In this document: positions 41,527 through 48,579 of the stretch, in pieces
Position numbering within the stretch: the stretch's first letter is position 1
How the letters are laid out: the number at the start of each line of letters is the position of its first letter
Virus record (IMG/VR): IMGVR_UViG_3300027850_000169
Span: 1 to 64,000 of that record
Strand: one strand, 5' to 3'
Length of the DNA: 64,000 nt
From: a virus
The notes under the pieces: generated by a model
Database searches by the model: none
What the model was told of the DNA's origin: nothing
Seen by the model: only the letters and a program-made list of their open reading frames with translations
Position numbers and translations under genes: made by a program

Positions 41527-41793
41527 AATGAATGGGATTGTGACTCAAGATACATAGAGATTGCTGGGGTCAAGGTTCCTTATTTCCCCTTGCCGCCTCA
41601 CCTGTTTCGCTACTATTCGATGCTCGGAGCGATGGGTGCTACTCGTTATCACGAATACCCATTTGTGGTTGTCGTGACCGATGACCCACAGAAAGTTTCA
41701 TTACGTTCGCGTCCTGACGGTGCTGATGTTTCCGAAATCGCGAAAAAGTTAGGAGGCGGTGGACATAAACACGCTGCTGGATTCTCTCTTTAG
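41527..41793 (+). pseudogene. DHH-family phosphoesterase, C-terminal fragment
   Basis: In frame from the element border the sequence reads NEWDCDSRYIEIAGVKVPYF through RYYSMLGAMGATRYHEYP to the DHHA1 signature GGGGHKHAAGF. This is the C-terminal substrate-binding domain of a DHH protein, about 89 residues. Together with the N-terminal part it makes only half of a normal protein, so the gene is dead. Confidence 0.75.
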
Positions 41794-41898
41794 GTTGAGT
41801 TCTTTCTGAAGCTTAAAATGCCCGACATCAACGCGCGAGAAGCATTTCAAACTTCAGGAATTCCCCATCATAGCCGATAATTTATCAACCAAAGTACC

Positions 41899-42543
41899 AT
41901 GAATTTGTATCAAATAAAGAAACAGTCAGCATGGCAAAAAGATTGCGAAAAAATCGCAACCTGGGCGGATTCGATTGGATTAGCTATTTTAAAAATTACA
42001 GACCGGGAAATTTCCAATATTATGAAGAAAGATATTTCCGAAATCTATAATCTTTCTTTTCTCCCGAACCTATGGATAATAAAAGGAATTGCCGTAATAA
42101 ACAATCAGACGCACCCTGGGAGCTTACTGCACGATTTAGGACATCTTGCAGTAACTCCTAGTTGGCTGCGTCCGCACCTCAGTGAAAATCTTGACTGGGA
42201 GCAATCTCCTAAACTGGTTGAACTTGTAGAAAGTAAATGTGATGCTACGGCAGGGAAGGGGCTGAAGTTGCAGAACTGGAATGCCTTAATACATGGAGAC
42301 GAGCAAGCTGCAATTGCATGGAGTTTTGTGGCGGCACAAGCCGCTGGGGTCGATAACTTCCTACCATTTGAAATAGGGTTTGACAATCCAGATAGTTCGA
42401 CAGGTGAAGAATTGCACGATAGTTTATTAATGAGTGCGGCAACTGGTAATTGTTACCATGCTGGAATAGCTTCGTTGTATCACGGTGGAATGCTCAAAAA
42501 TAAAGCTGATTTCCCCAGCCTGAGTAAGTGGATACAAGATTAA
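41899..42543 (+). CDS. Hypothetical protein with HD-like LHDLGH motif
   Basis: A 214-residue protein. LLHDLGHLAV (about residue 76) resembles the HD-type metal site His-Asp, and a second His-rich part (NCYHAGIASLYHGG) is near the end. No HD domain as a whole could be traced. Last gene of its plus-strand block; it converges with a minus-strand gene by 4 bp. Confidence 0.6.
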   Translation: MNLYQIKKQSAWQKDCEKIATWADSIGLAILKITDREISNIMKKDISEIYNLSFLPNLWIIKGIAVINNQTHPGSLLHDLGHLAVTPSWLRPHLSENLDWEQSPKLVELVESKCDATAGKGLKLQNWNALIHGDEQAAIAWSFVAAQAAGVDNFLPFEIGFDNPDSSTGEELHDSLLMSAATGNCYHAGIASLYHGGMLKNKADFPSLSKWIQD

Positions 42544-42905
42544 TTGTACTTCAAAAACTCGCTAGCTACAGGTAGTAATTCATCAGTCAAAGCAAAACAA
42601 CTCAACATCTTCGCACTTGAAACTCTACTTTTATCGGTTCTAACATCGTAAACAAATCCACTTGTCGCCTGCGTAAATGCGCTTCTAATGTCAATCGTTC
42701 CCTGTTTCAGCCACTTCAACTTGGTCGGTGAAATAGCTGTGTAAAGCCACCTGTTGCCATCGTCTATTTCATCTACCCAAAGTCCAAGATAGTTTTGTTC
42801 GTCCTGATTTCGACAAGAGAAAAAGACGGGCTGATTATCGTATTGATTGAAAATATCTACATACTCAAGTTTACCAAGTCGAGTATTTTCGGGAAGGTAA
42901 CTCAT
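42540..42905 (-). CDS. Hypothetical protein
   Basis: A 121-residue protein with strand-rich, aromatic composition (VFFSCRNQDEQNYLGLWVDE; DDGNRWLYTAISPTK). Unknown family. It follows a paralogous pair of small genes with a 2-bp gap. Confidence 0.6.
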   Translation of the reverse strand: MSYLPENTRLGKLEYVDIFNQYDNQPVFFSCRNQDEQNYLGLWVDEIDDGNRWLYTAISPTKLKWLKQGTIDIRSAFTQATSGFVYDVRTDKSRVSSAKMLSCFALTDELLPVASEFLKYN

Positions 42906-42907
42906 AA

Positions 42908-43171
42908 TTAATTGTACTTCAAAATCTCGTCAATAGTCTCTTGTGCCTTAATCACTGCCTCGGATTCAGTAGGATAATCTACAACGGGCAAGTCTCGTAT
43001 TCGGCAAAATCCCTTAAAACCCTGTTCAGGATTACAACGATGCCAAACATAGAAATAATGCCCAATAACTACTGGCTCAGTTGAACCCCTAGCAATTCTG
43101 TCTCGCGCCTCTTCAAAGGTCTTATTCGTTGTTATCTTGAAGCCCCTGTAATCGTGCCAAGTGTTAGTCAT
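42908..43171 (-). CDS. Hypothetical small protein, MTNTWHDYRG family
   Basis: An 87-residue protein starting MTNTWHDYRGFKITTNKTFE and ending EAVIKAQETIDEILKYN. A decayed copy (start MSNLWQEYRG) lies just upstream, so the family was duplicated here. Unknown function. Confidence 0.65.
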   Translation of the reverse strand: MTNTWHDYRGFKITTNKTFEEARDRIARGSTEPVVIGHYFYVWHRCNPEQGFKGFCRIRDLPVVDYPTESEAVIKAQETIDEILKYN

Positions 43172-43174
43172 AAT

Positions 43175-43341
43175 TCAGTCCAAATTATCCACAATTGCAT
43201 CAATTATACCCTGCGCCGTATCAAAAGCAATGCCCACATTCGGATACTCCTCTGATTCGTTTTTCAATCGTCGTTTGCGTCCCTTTTCCACGGGTAACCA
43301 AAGTTGATACAGCCTCGATACTCTTGCCAAAGATTGCTCAA
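43175..43341 (-). pseudogene. Frameshifted paralogue of the preceding small gene
   Basis: A TTG with an AGAGGA site starts MSNLWQEYRGCINFGYPWKR..., matching the start of the gene at 42908-43171, but the frame ends early. Another frame then reads YPNVGIAFDTAQGIIDAIVD, which matches that gene's C terminus (YPTESEAVIKAQETIDEI). One frameshift and a deletion of the middle explain it. Confidence 0.55.
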
Positions 43342-43366
43342 GCTTGTTTCCTCTTATTCGAGGTTA

Positions 43367-43939
43367 TCAATTGCCCGAAGGTAGATTATTCTGAGCATTT
43401 CTTGTTGCCATCTCGCGAACTATGTCAGTAGCGCGTCGGTATCCGGTACGCTGCTTAATCTTTTCGCTAGGTACTTGAACACCCATCATTTCTGCCTTTT
43501 CCCAATCCCGTGACCGCATATAAGCCAATTCCTGCTCTGTGGGCATGGTGACGGGAAGTTCGGTTAGAGTTAAAACGGATTGCTGAGCGACAGACTGCTT
43601 TGCTATTTTCTCGCACTCAAGAAAATACTTTCGGATTAGCTTACCTTGTTCTGTTTTGGCTATCATCCCAAACTCTCTTAAGCAGGTAGCCGTTAAGCAG
43701 TAAAAATGGCTAGAACGTCCAACAGGAGCCTTTTTAACCTGTTGGTTAATTTCATTCTGGCTGTTAGGGTCGCTTATCTTAAAGATGTAATCCACGCCCT
43801 CTTGAAAGTAAGATTCCAGTGTACTTAACGCCTTTTGCTTGGTTGAGTAACCGAGCCAAACCCACGCCTGATCCAAACCTACCGGAAACTCTTCAGCAGA
43901 TTCTAGGAATGACTTTGCCAATTCAATGTTAAAATCCAT
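43367..43939 (-). CDS. Phage antirepressor-like protein
   Basis: A 190-residue protein. The first 110 residues are of the AntA/MSV199 type: EFPVGLDQAWVWLGYSTKQK, EGVDYIFKISDP, a FYCLTATCLREFGMIAKTEQ segment and GKLIRKYFLECEK. The C-terminal part is a helical DNA-binding-like KilA-type extension. Such proteins bind and inactivate prophage repressors or control lytic switching. Its presence supports a temperate lifestyle. Confidence 0.75.
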   Translation of the reverse strand: MDFNIELAKSFLESAEEFPVGLDQAWVWLGYSTKQKALSTLESYFQEGVDYIFKISDPNSQNEINQQVKKAPVGRSSHFYCLTATCLREFGMIAKTEQGKLIRKYFLECEKIAKQSVAQQSVLTLTELPVTMPTEQELAYMRSRDWEKAEMMGVQVPSEKIKQRTGYRRATDIVREMATRNAQNNLPSGN

Positions 43940-44028
43940 GAGTGACCTCTGTTTTAGGCTACAGTCTCTGGAGTTTCGGTGCTATAACACCAGCTCGCGA
44001 GGGACATTTTAATTATACCATATTAGAC

Positions 44029-44086
44029 AGCGCTCAAACTACCTATCCTGTTGCTGGCAGTAACTTGAGCGCGAGTCTGTCGCTAC
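44029..44086. repeat. Inverted repeat near the gene ends
   Basis: GACAGCGCTCAA (44029) and TTGAGCGCGAGTCTGTC (44066-44082) pair with a bulge. The 143-bp gap between the antirepressor and the helix-turn-helix gene holds this hairpin and no gene. Confidence 0.4.
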
Positions 44087-44853
44087 CAGTCTACGACTTG
44101 CTCTTTTTCTACCGTTGGAGAATTCGCGGAACATTTCCCCGAACTAGAATTTACTTCGTAGTCGAATTCATCTTTTAGGATTATTTTCCGGTCTAAGACT
44201 CTCAACTTGTATTCTGCCGCCAGAGTTTGAGCGTTCTTCTCAATCCACAGGGAAACCAAGATTGGTTGTGTTGGCATTCTAGAAGCTGCTTCCAAGCAAA
44301 AATTTTCAAAAGTCTCTCTCTCTCGTTCTGAAGAGAGAGATGAAAGAAAAGTTGAAAGGAAATTTGAAGAAAAAGATGAAGAAGAATATGAAGAGTTCTC
44401 CAAACCCTTGCCCTGATTAGCTTCTGTTTTTTCTCCTGTCACGATGAAAGACGTGCTGTCTACAATCGTGGACTGGTCGTCTTGAATCGTGGATTCGGTG
44501 TCTACAATCGTGGACTGGTCGTCTTGAATCGTGGATTCGGTGTCTACAATCGTGGACTGGTCGTCTTCATCTGTAGACAAACTGGAATTGAGACTAATGG
44601 AGAACTTTGTATTGGCGGGTGTTGACCAATTTATACTTCCTTCTGCTTTTAACTTGCTTAACGCTGAGTAGAAGGCAGCTCTACTAATCCCTAGCTTATC
44701 GGTAATCTCTTTTTGTGTTTCTTTGAGTACCCAGCCTTGCTTGAGTCGAATTTTCAGATAGAAGAGTAGAAGTCCTTTTGCCGTTAAATCGCCCTTTTGG
44801 TAGTGAGCGATTGCGCTAGTCAAAGTCACTTCGTAATGTTGTTGTCCTTTCAT
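44083..44853 (-). CDS. Helix-turn-helix protein with 14-residue tandem repeats
   Basis: A 256-residue protein. An N-terminal winged-helix-like domain (GLLLFYLKIRLKQGWVLKET, KEITDKLGISRAAFYSALSK) is followed by about three copies of DDQSTIVDTESTIQ, a Ser-rich region and a final Trp-containing domain. It resembles cyanobacterial plasmid and phage replication or regulatory HTH proteins. A small RNA candidate lies upstream. The repeats are 42 bp in the DNA. Confidence 0.65.
   Translation of the reverse strand: MKGQQHYEVTLTSAIAHYQKGDLTAKGLLLFYLKIRLKQGWVLKETQKEITDKLGISRAAFYSALSKLKAEGSINWSTPANTKFSISLNSSLSTDEDDQSTIVDTESTIQDDQSTIVDTESTIQDDQSTIVDSTSFIVTGEKTEANQGKGLENSSYSSSSFSSNFLSTFLSSLSSERERETFENFCLEAASRMPTQPILVSLWIEKNAQTLAAEYKLRVLDRKIILKDEFDYEVNSSSGKCSANSPTVEKEQVVDW
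44458..44569 (-). repeat. 42-bp tandem repeat within the helix-turn-helix gene
   Basis: Units 44458-44499 and 44500-44541 are identical in register, with a partial third unit to 44569. Each encodes 14 residues (DDQSTIVDTESTIQ). Confidence 0.9.
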
Positions 44854-44916
44854 GGTTTTAAACCTTTATAAAGTTTGTAATGTTCAGAAACGGTGAGTAT
44901 TTCAACGACAAAGTAT

Positions 44917-44945
44917 TTGACAACAACAAAGTTATCTGTTAAGAT
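44917..44945 (+). promoter_or_regulatory. Sigma70 promoter of a small RNA candidate
   Basis: TTGACA (44917), 17 bp, TAAGAT (44940). It points away from the helix-turn-helix gene at 44853 and leads into the terminator at 45050. Confidence 0.65.
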
Positions 44946-44951
44946 GAACTT

Positions 44952-45085
44952 TGTTGTGTTATATCACAGTTGACCCAACCCGCTTGACAGCAGTTAAGGT
45001 TCTTGATTGACTCACACACTAGAAATAGTCAAAACAGCAATTAAACTCAAAAAGCAATTCGTTTGGTCGCGGGTTGCTTTTTGTA
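44952..45085 (+). ncRNA. Small RNA candidate (~135 nt)
   Basis: Between a good promoter and a strong terminator, with no open frame longer than a few codons. It parallels the unit at 15729-15821 next to the other helix-turn-helix gene. In the 44854-45243 gap it is followed by a long perfect inverted repeat. Confidence 0.5.
45050..45083 (+). terminator. Rho-independent terminator
   Basis: AAAAAGCAA and TTGCTTTTT, 9-bp stem with the T-run in the second arm. Confidence 0.8.
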
Positions 45086-45159
45086 TGTGAGCAGTCTCAA
45101 AGCGCTAGCTACGGGCAAAGACACGGTTCAACTGCTCAACACAAATTAAGTATATCACG

Positions 45160-45211
45160 ACTGAATCCCTGACTCAAGACATCGTGCAATGTCTTGAGTC
45201 AGGGATTCAGT
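45160..45211. repeat. Perfect 23-bp inverted repeat, 6-nt loop
   Basis: Arms at 45160-45182 and 45189-45211, starting ACTGAATCCCTGACTCAAGA. No T-run follows. The size and perfection are not explained by a terminator. It lies between a small RNA and a minus-strand gene. Confidence 0.9.
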
Positions 45212-45243
45212 ATATAGCTTGCTTAAGCTAGACAATACACCAA

Positions 45244-45465
45244 CTACTTTATGTTATTCTTGGCGGCATATTGTTTCAATGTTTTGGCGCTAGCGTTTAG
45301 CACCAACCACTGTAACTCAGCCGCTTGTTCGTAGCTCATTAGTTCAGGATTCTTGCTTGCTGTCTCTGAAGGCTCTGTCGCTTTGCTTGCGTCAGAGATG
45401 CCAGCTCTAAAAGGAAAGCTTTTTGCTTTGGCTGGGTCTGGTTGTGATTGATTGGAGTTATTCAT
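45244..45465 (-). CDS. Small acidic/basic mixed protein
   Basis: A 73-residue protein, Ser/Asn-rich at the N terminus with a helical end (LQWLVLNASAKTLKQYAAKN). Unknown family. The upstream 45466-45676 gap contains a plus-strand promoter but no other gene. Confidence 0.5.
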   Translation of the reverse strand: MNNSNQSQPDPAKAKSFPFRAGISDASKATEPSETASKNPELMSYEQAAELQWLVLNASAKTLKQYAAKNNIK

Positions 45466-45536
45466 TGTTTGATTGTTTACACTATCAATAATTTTATCAC
45501 GATTGGGTCAGTTTGGAAATAGTTTGCACAAGACTC

Positions 45537-45565
45537 TTGACTTAGGTTAATCGTATTGCTAAGAT
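45537..45565 (+). promoter_or_regulatory. Sigma70-like promoter
   Basis: TTGACT (45537), 17 bp, TAAGAT (45560), upstream of the gene at 45677. Confidence 0.6.
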
Positions 45566-45676
45566 TATTTAATAGTGCCGATGTCAACAACAATGCGCCA
45601 GTAGCGTTAGATTACTGGATAGCACAAAACCGCAGATTCAAAGACATTAACTTCTAGTGAAGGTCAATTTAAATCT

Positions 45677-46021
45677 ATGTTATCTGAAATGTTTCGGTTA
45701 TTACCAACAGTTATACTTGCGGCTGTGAATAACGCTGCAATTGAAAACCTCAAGAGAAGAGGTCGCCTGTCTCTTTGTAACGCAACAAACGAAGTTTCTG
45801 TGTCTCAATACAAACTGTGTACTATTAAGGTTAATGCAATGAGAAACGAATACTACACGTGTAGTTACTCAATATATTTCGGTGACATCTTGTTATCTGA
45901 GGGTGATTACTGTTTTAATACGGAAGAGTCAAGAATCGAGGCGCGGGGATGGATTGACAACCAAGAAGCCTTGGTTGACGGTAAATTGGAGAGGTTGAAA
46001 CACAAGTTAAATTTAAAGTAA
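45677..46021 (+). CDS. Hypothetical protein
   Basis: A 114-residue protein (MLSEMFRLLPTVILAAVNNA) with a helical start and beta strands (YTCSYSIYFGDILLSEGDYC). No family. A 16-bp perfect inverted repeat follows it. Confidence 0.6.
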   Translation: MLSEMFRLLPTVILAAVNNAAIENLKRRGRLSLCNATNEVSVSQYKLCTIKVNAMRNEYYTCSYSIYFGDILLSEGDYCFNTEESRIEARGWIDNQEALVDGKLERLKHKLNLK

Positions 46022-46041
46022 AACGTAGAACTCTATTTTTA

Positions 46042-46077
46042 CTTTTAATAGCTTTCGGAGGCGAAAGCTATTAAAAG
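46042..46077. repeat. Perfect 16-bp inverted repeat
   Basis: CTTTTAATAGCTTTCG-GAGG-CGAAAGCTATTAAAAG. No T-run on the plus strand. Its right-arm sequence GCGAAAGCTATT recurs at about 46235, at the end of the next small frame. Confidence 0.75.
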
Positions 46078-46091
46078 ACTAAACAAAACTG

Positions 46092-46256
46092 TTGAGCAGT
46101 CGGGACGTTTCTACGATTTCTTGTCGATTAAAAGGTGTTGAATTGATTCGGACAAAAGAGGCTGAACTCATTACACCCGGCGGGTTACAACGTGTTGCAC
46201 TAATTTCAGAAGACATTATCACAGACTCTATAAAGCGAAAGCTATTCAATGGTTAA
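46092..46256 (+). CDS. Possible small protein (54 residues, TTG start)
   Basis: A frame from TTG 46092 to TAA 46256 encodes MSSRDVSTISCRLKGVELIR then TKEAELITPGGLQRVALISE. The PGGLQRVALISED stretch looks like a conserved segment of a larger phage or plasmid protein, so this may be a remnant. No strong ribosome site. Confidence 0.4.
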   Translation: MSSRDVSTISCRLKGVELIRTKEAELITPGGLQRVALISEDIITDSIKRKLFNG

Positions 46257-46296
46257 GCAAGCTACCAACAACTTTAAAACAAAAATAGGAAAAATT

Positions 46297-46686
46297 ATGA
46301 CTGTTACAAATGAGAGAAAAGAAGTTTTGTTTAAATATCTAGTAGAAGGTATTGATGCGGCTAATATTGTCCATAACCCTGTGAAGATAGTTACTCCTCA
46401 ACAATTACATAACAACGTACTACTAAAACGTTATTATGAGAGGGGGACAAGTGAACTACTTTATTCTGATGATATCCATTTTCGTTCGATAGCTTGTAAA
46501 AAAAAGAAGAAAACAGAAACAGACGAAAAATTGTTTGCTAAAATTGTATCTGCTTATATCAAATGTCTAAAAGATGCTATACCTACTGGAGTAGAATTAT
46601 ACTTAGTAAAAGAAGTACAATATCTTATGATACTTTCCCCTGATAGCAAGTTCTATCTATCAACTATCTTAGTGGCTCTTGATTAA
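46297..46686 (+). CDS. Hypothetical protein
   Basis: A 129-residue protein starting MTVTNERKEVLFKYLVEGID at an ATG with AGGAAAA upstream. Lys-rich loop (ACKKKKKTETDEK) and a beta/alpha end. It may be an antirepressor-module gene by neighbourhood, as a Bro-N gene follows it. Confidence 0.6.
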   Translation: MTVTNERKEVLFKYLVEGIDAANIVHNPVKIVTPQQLHNNVLLKRYYERGTSELLYSDDIHFRSIACKKKKKTETDEKLFAKIVSAYIKCLKDAIPTGVELYLVKEVQYLMILSPDSKFYLSTILVALD

Positions 46687-46718
46687 TTAAAAGTAAAAAT
46701 TTGTAATTGAGATTGTTT

Positions 46719-47057
46719 ATGACTAATCTAACAGAGTTTGACTTTAACACTCAACAAGTTCGAGTAATTACTATTGAAGGACTGCCTTGGTTTGTGGCTA
46801 ATGACGTTTGCGTCATTTTAGGTCTTGAAAATGTTGGTCAAGCATTGAGCCGCTTAGATGAAGACAAGAAAAGTATTGCTTCTGTATACACCCTTGAAGG
46901 TAATCAAGATATGTCGGTAATTTCAGAGTCTGGAATGCTTGCCCTAGTTTCCTCAAATGGCAAACCAGATGCTAAAGAGTTCCGTAGATGGGCGGTAGAT
47001 GTAGTCTTTCCGGTTGTATTCAGAACTGACAGTTATTCCCTTGAGTGGCTTGAGTGA
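46719..47057 (+). CDS. Bro-N family antirepressor
   Basis: A 112-residue protein (MTNLTEFDFNTQQVRVITIE). WFVANDVCVILGLENVGQAL and MSVISESGMLALVSS plus EFRRWAVDVVFPVV are the Bro-N domain signatures. There is no C-terminal KilAC or other domain, so it is a short form. Bro-N proteins bind DNA and act in phage and viral regulation. A terminator follows. Confidence 0.9.
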   Translation: MTNLTEFDFNTQQVRVITIEGLPWFVANDVCVILGLENVGQALSRLDEDKKSIASVYTLEGNQDMSVISESGMLALVSSNGKPDAKEFRRWAVDVVFPVVFRTDSYSLEWLE

Positions 47058-47084
47058 ATGCAATTAATACGCTCAAATCTTACC

Positions 47085-47119
47085 TACTAAGAACCCGGCA
47101 GTCACACCGGGTTTTTTTT
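47085..47119 (+). terminator. Rho-independent terminator
   Basis: AACCCGG-CAGTCACA-CCGGGTT with a run of eight or more T, closing the Bro-N transcript. Confidence 0.9.
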
Positions 47120-47124
47120 AATAC

Positions 47125-47153
47125 TTGACGCATTCTAATTAACCTGCTATAAT
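47125..47153 (+). promoter_or_regulatory. Consensus -10 promoter of a small RNA
   Basis: TTGACG (47125), 17 bp, TATAAT (47148). Drives a roughly 100-nt stretch that ends in a GAAA-capped terminator before the CRISPR promoter. Confidence 0.75.
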
Positions 47154-47159
47154 TAAATC

Positions 47160-47262
47160 AATCGATACATTTACAGCAATTGCGGTGAGTAGCGGTTTTA
47201 GTGTGTTGTTTTCATGTGAAGTGGTTTTTATCCCAAGCCTGCGAAAGCGGGTTTTTTTATCA
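47160..47262 (+). ncRNA. Small RNA candidate next to the CRISPR leader
   Basis: The stretch from a consensus promoter to CCTGC-GAAA-GCGGG-TTTTTTT has no gene and sits directly ahead of the CRISPR promoter. Its role in the array is unknown; it has no anti-repeat that I could find. Confidence 0.5.
47245..47262 (+). terminator. Rho-independent terminator
   Basis: CCTGC-GAAA-GCGGG then TTTTTTT. Confidence 0.7.
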
Positions 47263-47272
47263 GAAAATTGGG

Positions 47273-47301
47273 TTGACAGGATTCGTATCTTCGATTAGAA
47301 T
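47273..47301 (+). promoter_or_regulatory. CRISPR array promoter in the leader
   Basis: TTGACA (47273), 17 bp, TAGAAT (47296), about 130 bp before the first repeat. It transcribes the array left to right, towards the effector gene. Confidence 0.7.
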
Positions 47302-47428
47302 AGACTTAACCGAACCACGAAAACTAAATAATATTCAATCTTTCCATAACACTTTTGCAATTGCGGGAGTCGATTTGCCGCAACCCAGCCTTGAAAACTA
47401 GACGCACCAACGATTTCACACGTCGGCG

Positions 47429-48571
47429 GTCGCAATCAACGCCACTCCCTACTAGGGATTGAAACTTGTAGCGTTGCTGGGTAACAGCCATCTGGTAAGG
47501 TCGCAATCAACGCCACTCCCTACTAGGGATTGAAACTCGCTCAAGCCCTCAATTTTCCCAGCCGTTCCTCGTCACAATCAACGCCACTCCCTACTAGGGA
47601 TTGAAACTACGATTTAGCTTTCACGGCTGGCAACAATTTGTGTCACAATCAACGCCACTCCCTACTAGGGATTGAAACCTCGGATTTAAAGCAATTAATT
47701 CCTGTATCAATGGTCACAATCAACGCCACTCCCTACTAGGGATTGAAACCTCAAACATCGTTTTCATGACCAACAGCAATTTGTGTCGCAATCAAGCTCC
47801 ACTCCCTACTAGGGATTGAAACGCCGATTTTGTATTCAATTCTGTCGTTAAATTGAGTCGCAATCAAGCTCCACTCCCTACTAGGGATTGAAACTCTTGC
47901 CAAACAGCAGATTCTCAAACTGCATCCCGGTCGCAATCAAGCTCCACTCCCTACTAGGGATTGAAACGCCCGATTCAGCAACTGCTGGCGCTTCTCCCTC
48001 GTCACAATCAAGCTCCACTCCCTACTAGGGATTGAAACCGCTGGGATGAAAGCGCTAGCCCCCTACTAGGGATTGAAACACAATCGAGCTAAGCCCCTAC
48101 TAGGGATTGAAACCATGAGTGCAGAATAATCACAACCGACCGCTACTGCCGCAATCAAGCTAAACCTCTACTAGAGATTGAAACTGAGAAATTAAAAATG
48201 GCACAAAATACAACAATATCGCAATCAAACCAAACCCCTACTAGGGATTGAAACGCAATAAACCTAAACCCCTACTAGGGATTGAAACTTGCTCCTGTAG
48301 TCGGTGGCGGTGGAAGAAAGGCAGTCGCAATTGAGCTAAGCCCCTACTAGGGATTGAAACCTGATGTCAACTGTTCTTCACTAGCAGATACCGAGTCGCA
48401 ATTGAGCTAAGCCCCTACTAGGGATTGAAACGCAATCAAAGTAAACCCTACTAGGGATTGAAACAAACGAGAGTGCGACTTTAAGATTTACCACAATCTT
48501 GTCATAATCAAAGCAAACCCCTACTAGGGATTGAAGCGCAATAAACTCCACTCCCTACTAGGAATTAAAAC
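47429..48571 (+). CRISPR. CRISPR array with tandem truncated repeats at its distal end
   Basis: Nine near-identical repeats of 37-38 bp occupy 47429-48038, separated by 33-35-bp unique spacers; each ends in CCCTACTAGGGATTGAAAC with a CCCTA/TAGGG hairpin, and two subtypes differ in the middle (AACGCC or AAGCTCC). From 48039 the array changes: truncated repeats of 33-34 bp (48080-48113, 48255-48288, 48432-48464, 48538-48571) follow preceding repeats directly without a spacer, and the 5' part of repeats drifts (TAAGCCCC, CTAAACCCC). The best repeats are next to the promoter, so the left end is the leader. No cas1 or cas2 is present. Confidence 0.95.
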
Positions 48572-48579
48572 GAAAGATT

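Noticed and set aside
43195-43431. Plus-strand frame opposite the decayed small gene
   Set aside because: The minus strand shows homology to a neighbouring gene, so this is its shadow.
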